A stretch of 45,806 nt of DNA, from contig NZ_CAMLDX010000015.1 of NCBI RefSeq assembly GCF_946478885.1, positions 1 through 45,806 of the forward strand, written 5' to 3'. Each line of letters begins with the position of its first letter. Positions within the stretch are counted from its first letter, which is position 1. The position numbers and the translations under genes are program-made. This document shows positions 8,966 through 17,598 of the stretch, one piece after another. A model generated the notes under the pieces. It ran no database searches and was not told the DNA's origin. It saw only the letters and a list, made by a program, of their open reading frames with translations. Origin of the DNA: an uncultured Bacillus sp. (GTDB taxonomy: Bacteria; Bacillota; Bacilli; Bacillales_B; DSM-18226).

Positions 8966-9130
8966 ATGAAAAAGCGTTCCAAACAGCAGAATCCGGAGCA
9001 AAAAACACGTAACAAACAGAACCATCAAGATATCGAACTGGGCAAGGAAACGGATCTTGTCAAGCTGGCTAAAAAGAAATATGAACAAAATGGCGCTCAA
9101 CCTACAAAATCTAAAATTCATCCTGAATAA
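8966..9130 (+). CDS. Small basic hydrophilic protein, 54 residues
   Basis: Not recognised with confidence. The 54 residues are very rich in Lys, Gln and Asn, with no hydrophobic stretch, and include LGKETDLVKLAKKKYEQNG. It looks like a disordered or single-helix protein of the kind common among spore and stress proteins of Bacillaceae. Support for its being real: TAGGAGG sits at the right distance before ATG 8966 and contains the ytzC stop, and a clean terminator follows the stop codon. It could be a small acid-soluble spore-type protein, but no family signature is visible. Confidence 0.65.
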   Translation: MKKRSKQQNPEQKTRNKQNHQDIELGKETDLVKLAKKKYEQNGAQPTKSKIHPE

Positions 9131-9142
9131 TTAAAAAGATTG

Positions 9143-9173
9143 GAGTTGATTCTTTTTTGAATCAGCTCTTTTT
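9143..9173 (+). terminator. Intrinsic terminator after the ytzC operon
   Basis: The stem GAGTTGATTC (9143-9152) and GAATCAGCTC (9159-9168), with one G-U pair, closes a T6 loop and is followed by five T. Confidence 0.85.
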
Positions 9174-9275
9174 ACAGGTCTTTTCTCCTAACTTAAAAAA
9201 TTATATTGCGATTTTTATCTGTATTTTTTAGAATATAAATATAATTCAGAAAATTTAAAAAAAGGAGTGGTTTAT

Positions 9276-9623
9276 TTGGAGAATTACGCGAAAAATGAAG
9301 CTGTACAGCCAAAAAGATCAAACTATGATTTTGAAGAAATTGCTTCCAGTCCTGATTTTAAGCACTTACTTCAAACAAAGAAAAAATTTCTCATTCCATC
9401 TACGATTATTTTCCTTAGTCTTTATTTCTTATTACCGATTCTAACTTCTTACACAGAGATTTTAAATCAAGCAGCCATTGGGTCCATTTCATGGACATGG
9501 GCATATTCGATAGGATTATTTATTATGACATGGGTGTTATGCATGATTTATGCTAAAAAAGCTGCGAAATTTGATGAAGTCGCGGAAGAAATCATTCAAA
9601 AACAAGGAGAGCAAAACATATGA
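9276..9623 (+). CDS. DUF485 membrane protein, partner of the downstream symporter
   Basis: DUF485 (YjcH/YwcB-type) protein of 115 residues with two membrane helices, at about residues 36-58 and 68-92. Members are almost always encoded directly before an SSS-family acetate-type symporter and are thought to assist it. The start is TTG 9276, placed eight bases after AAAGGAG; the GTG at 9267 lies inside that ribosome binding site and cannot be used. The stop overlaps the next start in ATGA (9620-9623), so expression is coupled. Confidence 0.85.
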   Translation: MENYAKNEAVQPKRSNYDFEEIASSPDFKHLLQTKKKFLIPSTIIFLSLYFLLPILTSYTEILNQAAIGSISWTWAYSIGLFIMTWVLCMIYAKKAAKFDEVAEEIIQKQGEQNI

Positions 9624-11146
9624 GCATGATAGCCTTTGTTTTATTCCTCCTTATTGTAGGAATGACACTTGTGATTACTTATTGGGCCGCCAAAAGGACA
9701 AAAACAGCAAGGGAATTTTATACTGCCGGTGGCGGTTTAACCGGGTGGCAAAATGGACTAGCTATTTCCGGAGATTATTTATCTGCTGCTTCATTTTTGG
9801 GGATTGCTGGTGCGATTGCTTTAAATGGATTTGATGGATTTTTCTTTTCCATCGGCTATTTAGTCGCCTATCTTGTCGTTCTTTATATTGTAGCCGAGCC
9901 TTTACGAAATCTTGGCAAATATACGATTGCTGATATGATTAGTGCGCGGTTTGATGCAAAGAAGGTTCGCGGGGTGGCGGCATTAAGCACCATTACGATT
10001 GTTATTTTTTATATGATCGCTCAATTAGTAGGCGCAGGGGCTCTTATCCAGCTATTATTAGGAATTGACTATTGGATCGCTGTGCTTATTGTCGGGATCA
10101 TGATGACGATTTATGTATTATTTGGCGGAATGACTGCAACAAGCTGGGTTCAGATCATAAAAGCTCTTCTCTTGATGGTCGGAACAGTGGTGATTTCCTT
10201 TTTAGTATTAGCGAAGTTTGACTTCAACATTTTATCCATGTTTAAGGAAATGAAGACGTTAACACCACATGGAGAAAACTATTTAAATCCGGGAATCAAG
10301 TATCAGAATCCGATTGATACGATTTCCATGATGGCGGCGCTAGTTCTTGGAACAGCAGGTCTGCCGCATATTTTAATGCGGTTCTTTACGGTTAAGGATG
10401 CCAAAACAGCTAGAAGTTCCGTTGTAACGGCAACATGGGTAGTGGGAATCTTCTATATTTTAACGATTTTCCTTGGCTTTGGCGCCGCTGCCTTTGTCGG
10501 TTCTGAGGACATCATCAGTGCAAATGCCGCTGGCAATATGGCTGCCCCGCTACTGGCTAAAGCACTTGGAGGAGATTTTCTTATGTCCTTTGTATCAGCA
10601 GTTGCCTTTGCCACTATTTTAGCAGTTGTAGCAGGACTTGTATTATCAGGAGCTTCCGCCTTTGCCCATGATATTTACGGGCAAATCATAAAGAAAGGAA
10701 ATATCACGGAAAGACAGCAAATGCTGGCTGCCCGCTATGCCTCTATTGGGGTATCTATTCTGTCGATCATTCTAGCGCTATTTGCGCAAAAAATGAATGT
10801 TGCTTTTCTTGTTTCCATTGCATTTTGTATAGCAGCCAGCGCTAATCTGCCGGTAATTATCTATACGATCTATTGGAAACGATTCAATACGGCAGGAGCG
10901 GTTACGGGGGTATTGTCGGGTTTACTTACGGCATTAGTGTTAGTGGCTGTCAGCCCGAATGTCTTAAATCCCGAACCAGGAGGAGCCATCCTTGTTGGGG
11001 TACCGCTTATTTCATTAACGAATCCGGCTATTATATCGATTCCGGCAGGATTCATTGGAGCGTTTATCGGAACGCTTGTATCAAGCAGGAGAGATGAGAA
11101 GAAATATGCTGAAGTGTTGGTCAAAGCCAATACCGGTATGAAATAA
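9620..11146 (+). CDS. Sodium:solute symporter, ActP/YwcA-like
   Basis: Cation/solute symporter of the SSS family, 508 residues with about 13 hydrophobic segments, in the cytoplasmic membrane. The SSS hallmarks are the N-terminal GDYLSAASFLGIAGAIA stretch and VLFGGMTATSWVQIIKA. The closest match by memory is the acetate permease ActP (YwcA in B. subtilis), also by its pairing with a DUF485 gene. The substrate is likely acetate or another short-chain monocarboxylate, but the sequence does not prove it. The C-terminus is short and basic and lacks a kinase domain. No clear terminator follows before the leuS leader. Confidence 0.87.
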   Translation: MSMIAFVLFLLIVGMTLVITYWAAKRTKTAREFYTAGGGLTGWQNGLAISGDYLSAASFLGIAGAIALNGFDGFFFSIGYLVAYLVVLYIVAEPLRNLGKYTIADMISARFDAKKVRGVAALSTITIVIFYMIAQLVGAGALIQLLLGIDYWIAVLIVGIMMTIYVLFGGMTATSWVQIIKALLLMVGTVVISFLVLAKFDFNILSMFKEMKTLTPHGENYLNPGIKYQNPIDTISMMAALVLGTAGLPHILMRFFTVKDAKTARSSVVTATWVVGIFYILTIFLGFGAAAFVGSEDIISANAAGNMAAPLLAKALGGDFLMSFVSAVAFATILAVVAGLVLSGASAFAHDIYGQIIKKGNITERQQMLAARYASIGVSILSIILALFAQKMNVAFLVSIAFCIAASANLPVIIYTIYWKRFNTAGAVTGVLSGLLTALVLVAVSPNVLNPEPGGAILVGVPLISLTNPAIISIPAGFIGAFIGTLVSSRRDEKKYAEVLVKANTGMK

Positions 11147-11250
11147 CACACCCTTGCAAAGCTTTTTAAATCTGTTTACTTCCGGTTGCGCGCTTGCATC
11201 CTAATATAAAATGGTATAAAATATCACTATATGTTTATAATGCAATTACA

Positions 11251-11280
11251 TTGACAAGGAATAGTAATGATTTGTTATCC
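11251..11280 (+). promoter_or_regulatory. Candidate leuS promoter
   Basis: A perfect -35 TTGACA (11251-11256) is followed after 18 bases by a weak -10, TTATCC (11275-11280), immediately before the T-box leader. Confidence 0.55.
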
Positions 11281-11281
11281 T

Positions 11282-11486
11282 GGAAATAAGAGAACTGACG
11301 GTTGGTGCAAGTCAGTCAGGAACATCATGAACTCGCCTTGGAGTTGCAATCACGAAGGCCAGTAATGATTGCCGTTGACCGCGTTAAGGCTGAATGAAGC
11401 GAGTGACTTGTTCACTAATGTGGGTGGTACCGCGGGAAGATTCGTATACAATCCTCTCGTCCCAATTTGGGATGAGGGGTTTTTTA
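11282..11486 (+). promoter_or_regulatory. T-box leader of leuS, leucine CUC specifier
   Basis: A tRNA-sensing leader. The T-box core AATGTGGGTGGTACCGCG is at 11417-11434. It precedes a terminator with stem CCTCTCGTCCC (11453-11463) and GGGATGAGGGG (11469-11479) plus a T run. The upstream stem I region holds GAACTCGCC, in which CTC (11332-11334) is the likely specifier codon, matching leucine and the gene downstream. Uncharged tRNA-Leu would favour the antiterminator and turn on leuS. Confidence 0.93.
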
Positions 11487-11561
11487 TATTTTTCTCTTGA
11501 CAGTTTACAAATGGAGACAACCGACAATTAATCGTCAATATTATATTGGGAGGAAAAAGAA

Positions 11562-13979
11562 ATGAGTTTCAATCATCTTGAGATTGAAAAAAAATGGCAG
11601 AAATACTGGGAAGAAAATAAAACTTTTAAAACAAGCGAAGCAAAAAATAAACGTAAATTCTATGCTCTTGATATGTTCCCATATCCATCAGGCGCCGGTC
11701 TTCATGTAGGGCATCCGGAGGGATATACAGCAACAGATATTCTATCCAGATTAAAAAGAATGCAGGGCTATAATGTTTTACACCCGATGGGATGGGATGC
11801 CTTTGGCCTGCCTGCGGAGCAATATGCATTGGATACGGGAAATGATCCGGCTGATTTTACAAAGAAGAACATCAATAATTTCCGCCGCCAAATTAAATCC
11901 TTAGGGTTTTCATATGATTGGGATCGTGAAGTTAATACAACAGATCCTGATTATTACAAATGGACACAATGGATTTTCCTAAAGCTTTATGAAAAAGGAT
12001 TAGCATATATTGATGAAGTGGCAGTGAACTGGTGCCCGGCACTTGGAACCGTGTTGGCTAATGAAGAAGTAATTGATGGAAAAAGTGAGCGCGGCGGTTA
12101 TCCGGTGGAACGTCGCCCAATGAAACAATGGATGCTTAAAATTACGGCATATGCCGATCGTCTCCTTGAGGATCTGGAAGATTTAGATTGGCCGGAAAGC
12201 ATTAAAGATATGCAGCGAAATTGGATTGGACGCTCAGAAGGGGCAGAAGTAAATTTCAAAATTGATGGGCATGATTTAACCTTCACTGTATTTACAACAC
12301 GTCCTGATACGCTGTTTGGGGCTACTTATGCTGTTCTTGCTCCGGAGCACTCCTTAGTGAAACAAATAACAGCCCCTGAACAAGCAGATGCAGTGGAAGC
12401 CTATTTGAACCAAATAAAAAGTAAGAGTGATTTAGAAAGAACCGATTTAGCCAAGGAAAAAACCGGGGTCTTTACCGGAGCATATGCGATCAATCCGGTT
12501 AATAACGAAAAAATGCCAATCTGGATTGCGGACTATGTATTGGTCAGCTATGGTACGGGAGCCATTATGGCCGTTCCTGGACATGATGAACGGGACTATG
12601 AATTTGCGAAGAAATTTAACCTTGATATCAAAGAGGTTGTTGCCGGCGGAGATGTAGCAAAGGAAGCTTACATTGGAGATGGACTTCACGTTAACTCTGA
12701 CTTTTTAGACGGATTAAATAAAGAGGATGCGATCGGCAAGATGATTGCATGGCTTGAAGAAAAAGGAATCGGCACTAAAAAGGTGACCTATCGTCTTCGT
12801 GATTGGCTGTTCAGCCGTCAGCGTTATTGGGGAGAACCCATTCCGATTATTCATTGGGAAGATGGAACAATGACTGCTGTTCCAGAAGAGGAACTGCCGT
12901 TAGTTCTTCCAGTGACAAAGGAAATTCGTCCATCTGGGACTGGTGAATCACCATTAGCCAATATTACGGATTGGGTAAATGTAGTTGATCCAAAAAGCGG
13001 TAAAAAAGGACGGAGAGAAACCAATACTATGCCGCAATGGGCAGGAAGCTGCTGGTACTTCCTTCGCTTTATCGATCCGCATAATGATAAGGCATGCGCG
13101 GATTATGAAAAATTAAATGAGTGGCTCCCAGTAGACATTTATATCGGAGGAGCGGAGCATGCCGTTCTTCACTTATTGTATGCTCGTTTTTGGCATAAAT
13201 TTTTGTGCGATATCGGAGTTGTCACCACAAAAGAGCCATTCCAAAAGCTGTTTAACCAAGGAATGATCCTCGGAGAAAACAATGAGAAAATGAGTAAGTC
13301 AAAAGGAAACGTGGTAAATCCGGATGAGATTGTAGAAAGCCACGGTGCAGATACGCTTCGCCTTTACGAGATGTTTATGGGACCGCTGGAAGGATCCATT
13401 GCCTGGTCAACAAATGGTGTAGATGGTGCACGGCGCTTCCTCGATCGGATTTGGCGCCTATACATGGAAGAAAACGGTACGTTAAATCCTATTATTCAAG
13501 ACAAAGAACAAGGCAGCAGTCTCGAGAAGGTTTATCATCAAACGGTGAAAAAGGTAACGGAAGACTACGAACATTTACGTTTCAATACTGCTATTTCACA
13601 ATTAATGGTATTTATCAATGAGGCGTATAAAGCGGAAGTGTTGCCAATTAGCTATATGGAGGGATTTGTTAAATTACTTTTGCCAATTTGTCCTCATCTT
13701 GCCGAGGAGCTATGGGAAAAGCTTGGCCACAGCGGCACTATATCTTATGAGGCATGGCCTGCATATGATGAAGGAAAATTAAAGGATGACGAGGTGGAAA
13801 TTGTCATTCAAATTAACGGTAAAGTCAAGACCAAGCTAAGAGTACCAGCAGATACAAATAAAGACATGCTGGAACAAATAGCAATGGGAGATGACAAAAT
13901 CAAGACTCAAATCGACGGAAAAACTGTCCGCAAAGTAATTGCGGTTCCTGGCAAGCTTGTCAATATTGTCGCAAATTAA
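11562..13979 (+). CDS. leuS: Leucyl-tRNA synthetase
   Basis: Class I aminoacyl-tRNA synthetase that charges tRNA-Leu, cytoplasmic, 805 residues, the usual bacterial length. The HIGH-type motif HVGH is at residues 48-51 within [16 protein letters not shown], and KMSKS is at residues 576-580. The editing (CP1) domain lies between about residues 225 and 415 and includes the conserved [13 protein letters not shown]. The anticodon-binding helical domain and the short C-terminal domain are complete. GGGAGG precedes ATG 11562. The gene is controlled by the T-box leader and ends next to an imperfect repeat shared with the convergent liv operon. Confidence 0.97.
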   Translation: MSFNHLEIEKKWQKYWEENKTFKTSEAKNKRKFYALDMFPYPSGAGLHVGHPEGYTATDILSRLKRMQGYNVLHPMGWDAFGLPAEQYALDTGNDPADFTKKNINNFRRQIKSLGFSYDWDREVNTTDPDYYKWTQWIFLKLYEKGLAYIDEVAVNWCPALGTVLANEEVIDGKSERGGYPVERRPMKQWMLKITAYADRLLEDLEDLDWPESIKDMQRNWIGRSEGAEVNFKIDGHDLTFTVFTTRPDTLFGATYAVLAPEHSLVKQITAPEQADAVEAYLNQIKSKSDLERTDLAKEKTGVFTGAYAINPVNNEKMPIWIADYVLVSYGTGAIMAVPGHDERDYEFAKKFNLDIKEVVAGGDVAKEAYIGDGLHVNSDFLDGLNKEDAIGKMIAWLEEKGIGTKKVTYRLRDWLFSRQRYWGEPIPIIHWEDGTMTAVPEEELPLVLPVTKEIRPSGTGESPLANITDWVNVVDPKSGKKGRRETNTMPQWAGSCWYFLRFIDPHNDKACADYEKLNEWLPVDIYIGGAEHAVLHLLYARFWHKFLCDIGVVTTKEPFQKLFNQGMILGENNEKMSKSKGNVVNPDEIVESHGADTLRLYEMFMGPLEGSIAWSTNGVDGARRFLDRIWRLYMEENGTLNPIIQDKEQGSSLEKVYHQTVKKVTEDYEHLRFNTAISQLMVFINEAYKAEVLPISYMEGFVKLLLPICPHLAEELWEKLGHSGTISYEAWPAYDEGKLKDDEVEIVIQINGKVKTKLRVPADTNKDMLEQIAMGDDKIKTQIDGKTVRKVIAVPGKLVNIVAN

Positions 13980-14012
13980 AATGAATGAAAAAAGAAGGGC
14001 TGCTGCCGTATA

Positions 14013-14099
14013 AGGTGTCAGGCAGCCACCATTTATCTGTATCTAATGTCGATTTATGCGAAGTGATATTGGATGATATATGGTGGTGCTTGGCACCTT
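14013..14099. repeat. Imperfect inverted repeat element, REP/MITE-like
   Basis: The left arm AAGGTGTCAGGCAGCCACCAT (14013-14032, here ending CCACCA) matches the reverse complement of the right arm ATGGTGGTGCTTGGCACCTT (14080-14099) with two substitutions and one extra base. About 47 bases separate the arms. It fills most of the gap between convergent leuS and livF and may also serve as a terminator. I recall GGTGTCAGGCACC-type repeats as dispersed elements in Bacillaceae, but see only one copy in this window. Confidence 0.55.
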
Positions 14100-14120
14100 T
14101 GCTTTGGGGTGGTTCCTTTT

Positions 14121-14828
14121 TTAAGGTCCACCGAGATAAGCTGATTTAATCTGTTCACTTTTCCGCAGCTCTTCCGCACCACCGCTTAATACGACACGTC
14201 CAGTTTCAATAACATATGCCCTGCAGGCAATAGATAGAGCCATATTGGCATTCTGCTCAACCAGCATAACCGTTGTTCCGGTAGAATTTATTTCTTTAAT
14301 AATGTCAAAGATTGTTTTTACTAAGATGGGTGCAAGACCCATTGAAGGTTCATCAAGCAGGATTAATTTTGGTCGGGCCATCAGGGCTCTTCCCATTGCC
14401 AGCATTTGCTGTTCCCCTCCAGAGAGGGTACCTGATTGCTGCCTGCGGCGCTCGAATAGCCGCGGAAATAATTGATAAACCTTTTGATAGTCTTGCTTTA
14501 TGCCTTCCTTATCTCTTCGAAGAAAGGCACCTAATTCCAAATTTTCCTCTACACACATATTAGCAAATACACGTCTACCCTCAGGTACTTGAGAGATCCC
14601 CCGCTTCACAATCCATTGTGCCGGCTTTCCGTCAATAGTAATCCCTTCAAATGTGATGGAGCCCTTTTTGGGTTTTAACAGTCCAGAGATGGTTTTAAGC
14701 AGTGTGCTTTTGCCTGCTCCATTGGCACCGATTAACGTGACAATTTCTCCCTGATTGACCTCCAATGTAACATCTTTGAGGGCATGAATATTCCCATAGT
14801 AGACATTCAATCCATTGATTTTCAGCAT
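14121..14828 (-). CDS. livF: Branched-chain amino acid ABC transporter ATPase LivF
   Basis: One of two ATPases that power the high-affinity importer for leucine, isoleucine and valine. Walker A is GANGAGKS at residues 34-41, the signature motif is LSGGEQQM, and Walker B is LILLDEP. Length is 235 residues, the normal LivF size. Its ATG shares one base with the livG stop (TAATG), so the two are coupled. It is the last gene of livJ-livH-livM-livG-livF, read on the minus strand, and ends beside the repeat element next to leuS. Relatives with the same architecture import urea or amides, but the whole cassette fits branched-chain amino acids best. Confidence 0.93.
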   Translation of the reverse strand: MLKINGLNVYYGNIHALKDVTLEVNQGEIVTLIGANGAGKSTLLKTISGLLKPKKGSITFEGITIDGKPAQWIVKRGISQVPEGRRVFANMCVEENLELGAFLRRDKEGIKQDYQKVYQLFPRLFERRRQQSGTLSGGEQQMLAMGRALMARPKLILLDEPSMGLAPILVKTIFDIIKEINSTGTTVMLVEQNANMALSIACRAYVIETGRVVLSGGAEELRKSEQIKSAYLGGP

Positions 14829-15607
14829 TATGAAACCTCCTCGCCAAGATACGCTTCAATAACTTTTGGGTTATTTCGGATTTCAGCCGGTGTACCTTGT
14901 GCGATTAACTGCCCGTGATCCAAAACAAAGATACGTTCACAAACCCCCATGACAAGTGACATATCATGTTCAATCAATATGACGGTTAACTGAAAATGCT
15001 CTCGGATAAAGGAGATTAATTCCATTAAATCCTTCGTTTCCTGCGGGTTCATTCCGGCAGCCGGCTCATCTAGGAGAAGCAACTGCGGATTTGCAGCAAG
15101 AGCCCGGGCAATCTCCAAATGGCGCTGCTGCCCGTAGGGGAGGTTTTTTGCTTTTTCATCTTGGACATTTTCCAACCCGAAAATTTTTAGGAATTCGATC
15201 GCTTGATCTTCCATTTCCTTTTCTCCGGCAAAATGAGAGGGAAGTCGCAAAATGGAAGACAGCATGGAATGACGGGTAAGAGAGTGATAGGCAACCTTTA
15301 CATTATCTAGGACAGAAAGCTCTTCAAACAGACGGATATTTTGAAAGGTACGGCTGATTCCTTTTCGGGTAATTTTAAATGGAGGAAGCCGGTTTAATTT
15401 TTGTCCATTTAATAAAATCCTCCCTTCAGTTGGTTCGTATACGCCAGTCAATAAATTGAAAAAGGTTGTTTTGCCAGCTCCGTTTGGACCAATCAGACCG
15501 GCAAGTTCGCCTTTGTGAATGTCCATTTGAATATCTGATACAGCTTTAAGACCGCCAAATTGTATACTGACATGTTCGATTTTAAGCAGCGGATGATTGG
15601 TTGTCAT
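14828..15607 (-). CDS. livG: Branched-chain amino acid ABC transporter ATPase LivG
   Basis: Second ATPase of the importer, 259 residues. Walker A is GPNGAGKT at residues 40-47; the C-loop is LPYGQQRHLEIARAL, the YGQQR variant typical of LivG; Walker B is LLLLDEPAAGMNP. The C-terminal QGTPAEIRNNPKVIEAYLGEE tail is characteristic of LivG and absent from LivF. It sits between livM and livF with no gap to livF and 16 bases to livM. Confidence 0.94.
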   Translation of the reverse strand: MTTNHPLLKIEHVSIQFGGLKAVSDIQMDIHKGELAGLIGPNGAGKTTFFNLLTGVYEPTEGRILLNGQKLNRLPPFKITRKGISRTFQNIRLFEELSVLDNVKVAYHSLTRHSMLSSILRLPSHFAGEKEMEDQAIEFLKIFGLENVQDEKAKNLPYGQQRHLEIARALAANPQLLLLDEPAAGMNPQETKDLMELISFIREHFQLTVILIEHDMSLVMGVCERIFVLDHGQLIAQGTPAEIRNNPKVIEAYLGEEVS

Positions 15608-15623
15608 GATAAGCCTCCTTTCC

Positions 15624-16559
15624 TTATGCCGATGTCCGTTTTTTTAATATCGCAGTCATTTCCTTGGTGCCTAATATTCCTTGAGGACGGTATATCATCA
15701 TTATGATCAGTATCAAACTGTAGATGACCATTCTAGTTTCGGAATAATCCTGAAGAAAGGCGGATACAATGGTCAGCAGGATCGTTGCAATAATGGAGCC
15801 CGACATGCTCCCCAAACCGCCAAGTACAACGAAGATCAAAATATCAAAGGACTTTAAGAAGCCAAAGTTGGAAGGGTTGATAATATAGAAATTGTGGGCA
15901 TATAGAGCACCGGCAATACCAGCAAAAAAAGCTCCAATTACAAAGGCAGCGACTTTATAATAAGTGGTGTTAATTCCCATTGCATCAGCAGCAATTTCGT
16001 CCTCCCTTATTGAAATCATAGCCCGGCCATGTGTGGAATTCGTTAAGTTGCGAATCGTTAACAAAGTGATAAGCAATGCAAGAAATACCCACGGCCAGGT
16101 AGTTAAATGCGAAACCTGCATTCCGCTGGCACCGCCAACATATTCAATATTTAATAAGATTATCCGGACTATTTCTCCAAATCCCAGGGTAGCTATCGCT
16201 AAATAGTCTCCTCTTAAACGCAGTGTCGGAATTCCAATCAACAGCCCGGCAAGACTCGCTGCCATACCGCCAATGATAATAGCTGAGCCGAAAGGCAATC
16301 CCCACTTCATTGTCATGATGGCGGAGGCATAGGCGCCGATAGCAAGGAAGCCGGCATGTCCAATAGAAAATTGCCCGGTAATACCAATGATTAGATGAAG
16401 GCTGACAGATAAGATCATATTGATAAAGATCAAAATAATCATATTGATATAAAAAGCGTTCAGCTGCTCGCTTATTATAAGAAATTGGATGATGAAAAAT
16501 AAAGCAAGGGCAAGCAGGATTGAAAGCCACAAACCTTTAGAACGTTTAATCATTGACAT
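15624..16559 (-). CDS. livM: Branched-chain amino acid ABC transporter permease LivM
   Basis: Integral membrane permease of the importer, 311 residues, with about eight to nine hydrophobic segments. Family marks are GQFSIGHAGFLAIGAYASA near residue 65 and LGFGEIVRIILLN, followed by the coupling-helix region INTTYYKVAAFVIGAFFAGIAGALYAH. ATG 16559 follows GGGGGTG at about eight bases. It pairs with LivH to form the translocation pore. Confidence 0.92.
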   Translation of the reverse strand: MSMIKRSKGLWLSILLALALFFIIQFLIISEQLNAFYINMIILIFINMILSVSLHLIIGITGQFSIGHAGFLAIGAYASAIMTMKWGLPFGSAIIIGGMAASLAGLLIGIPTLRLRGDYLAIATLGFGEIVRIILLNIEYVGGASGMQVSHLTTWPWVFLALLITLLTIRNLTNSTHGRAMISIREDEIAADAMGINTTYYKVAAFVIGAFFAGIAGALYAHNFYIINPSNFGFLKSFDILIFVVLGGLGSMSGSIIATILLTIVSAFLQDYSETRMVIYSLILIIMMIYRPQGILGTKEMTAILKKRTSA

Positions 16560-16573
16560 GCTGAAAGCACCCC

Positions 16574-17452
16574 CTATACTTTTTCCTTTGCGTTTTTTCC
16601 GAATAGTCCGTTAGGACGGAAGATTAATATAAAGATAAGGACGATAAAAGCAACTCCATCACGCCAGAGAGAAAATCCCAATGCACTGACAAATGTTTCG
16701 ATAACTCCCAGTGCGAGTCCTCCGACCAAGGCTCCCGGGATAATCCCGATGCCTCCTAATACTGCGGCGATAAATGCCTTAAGACCTGGGATGATCCCCA
16801 TTAGAGGTTCAATTTTAATATAATAGGCACCGAAGATAACACCGGCGGCACCGGCAAGAGCAGAGCCGATCGCAAATGTTGCGGATATTGTATGATTTAC
16901 ATTGATTCCCATCAATTGCGCTGCTTCTGAATCAAAGGATACTGCCCTCATTGCTTTTCCAATCCTTGTTTTGTGAACAATGAATTGCAACAGAATCATT
17001 AGTGAAACGGAAATCCCAAGAATAAACAAAGATTGGGAGCTGATTGAAACACCAAAGATATCAATATTCCTTGCTGGAAGAGCATCTCGAGGATAAGCTT
17101 CCAGCTGAGCTCCCCGAAGGTAAACCATTCCATATTCAATAAATAATGAAACACCGATAGCTGTAATCAGAGCTGCAATTCTGGTAGAGTTTCTTAATGG
17201 CTTATAAGCAATCCACTCAATAAAAACGCCCAGAATGGCACATACAACCATGGAAAGAATAAGAGAAGGGAAAAATCCAAGGTCAAGGATCGTCATGGAA
17301 TAAAATCCAACGAAAGCCCCTATCATAAACACGTCACCGTGGGCGAAGTTGATCAATTTTACGATTCCGTAGACCATTGTGTAACCGAGTGCGATTAGTG
17401 CATAGATACTGCCGAGTGAAATTCCGTTTACTAATTGCTGGATTAGTTCCAT
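16574..17452 (-). CDS. livH: Branched-chain amino acid ABC transporter permease LivH
   Basis: Partner permease, 292 residues, multi-spanning. The N-terminal stretch LVNGISLGSIYALIALGYTM and the GMVYGIVKLINFAHGD-type loop (here VYGIVKLINFAHGDVFMIG) are LivH hallmarks. The C-terminus ends FRPNGLFGK, also typical. GAGGAGAG lies just upstream of ATG 17452. It is separated from the binding-protein gene by 146 bases that contain a strong stem-loop, which probably sets different expression levels for binding protein and pore. Confidence 0.93.
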   Translation of the reverse strand: MELIQQLVNGISLGSIYALIALGYTMVYGIVKLINFAHGDVFMIGAFVGFYSMTILDLGFFPSLILSMVVCAILGVFIEWIAYKPLRNSTRIAALITAIGVSLFIEYGMVYLRGAQLEAYPRDALPARNIDIFGVSISSQSLFILGISVSLMILLQFIVHKTRIGKAMRAVSFDSEAAQLMGINVNHTISATFAIGSALAGAAGVIFGAYYIKIEPLMGIIPGLKAFIAAVLGGIGIIPGALVGGLALGVIETFVSALGFSLWRDGVAFIVLIFILIFRPNGLFGKNAKEKV

Positions 17453-17505
17453 AAGTGCACTCTCCTCGAAAGTTAATTTCTGAGTCTATCACTAACTCGA
17501 AATAG

Positions 17506-17530
17506 GAATAGGGGGAACTTCCCCCTATTC
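17506..17530 (-). other. Stem-loop between livJ and livH
   Basis: A perfect 10-bp stem, GAATAGGGGG (17506-17515) and CCCCCTATTC (17521-17530), has a 5-base loop. There is no T tract after it in the direction of transcription, so it looks like a partial terminator or an mRNA 3'-end stabiliser for livJ. Confidence 0.65.
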
Positions 17531-17598
17531 GTTCAATTAATTCAATATTCTAATAATTGAAGGTGGTAATCCTTCTATCCAGCTTTGCTAATTTTTTT

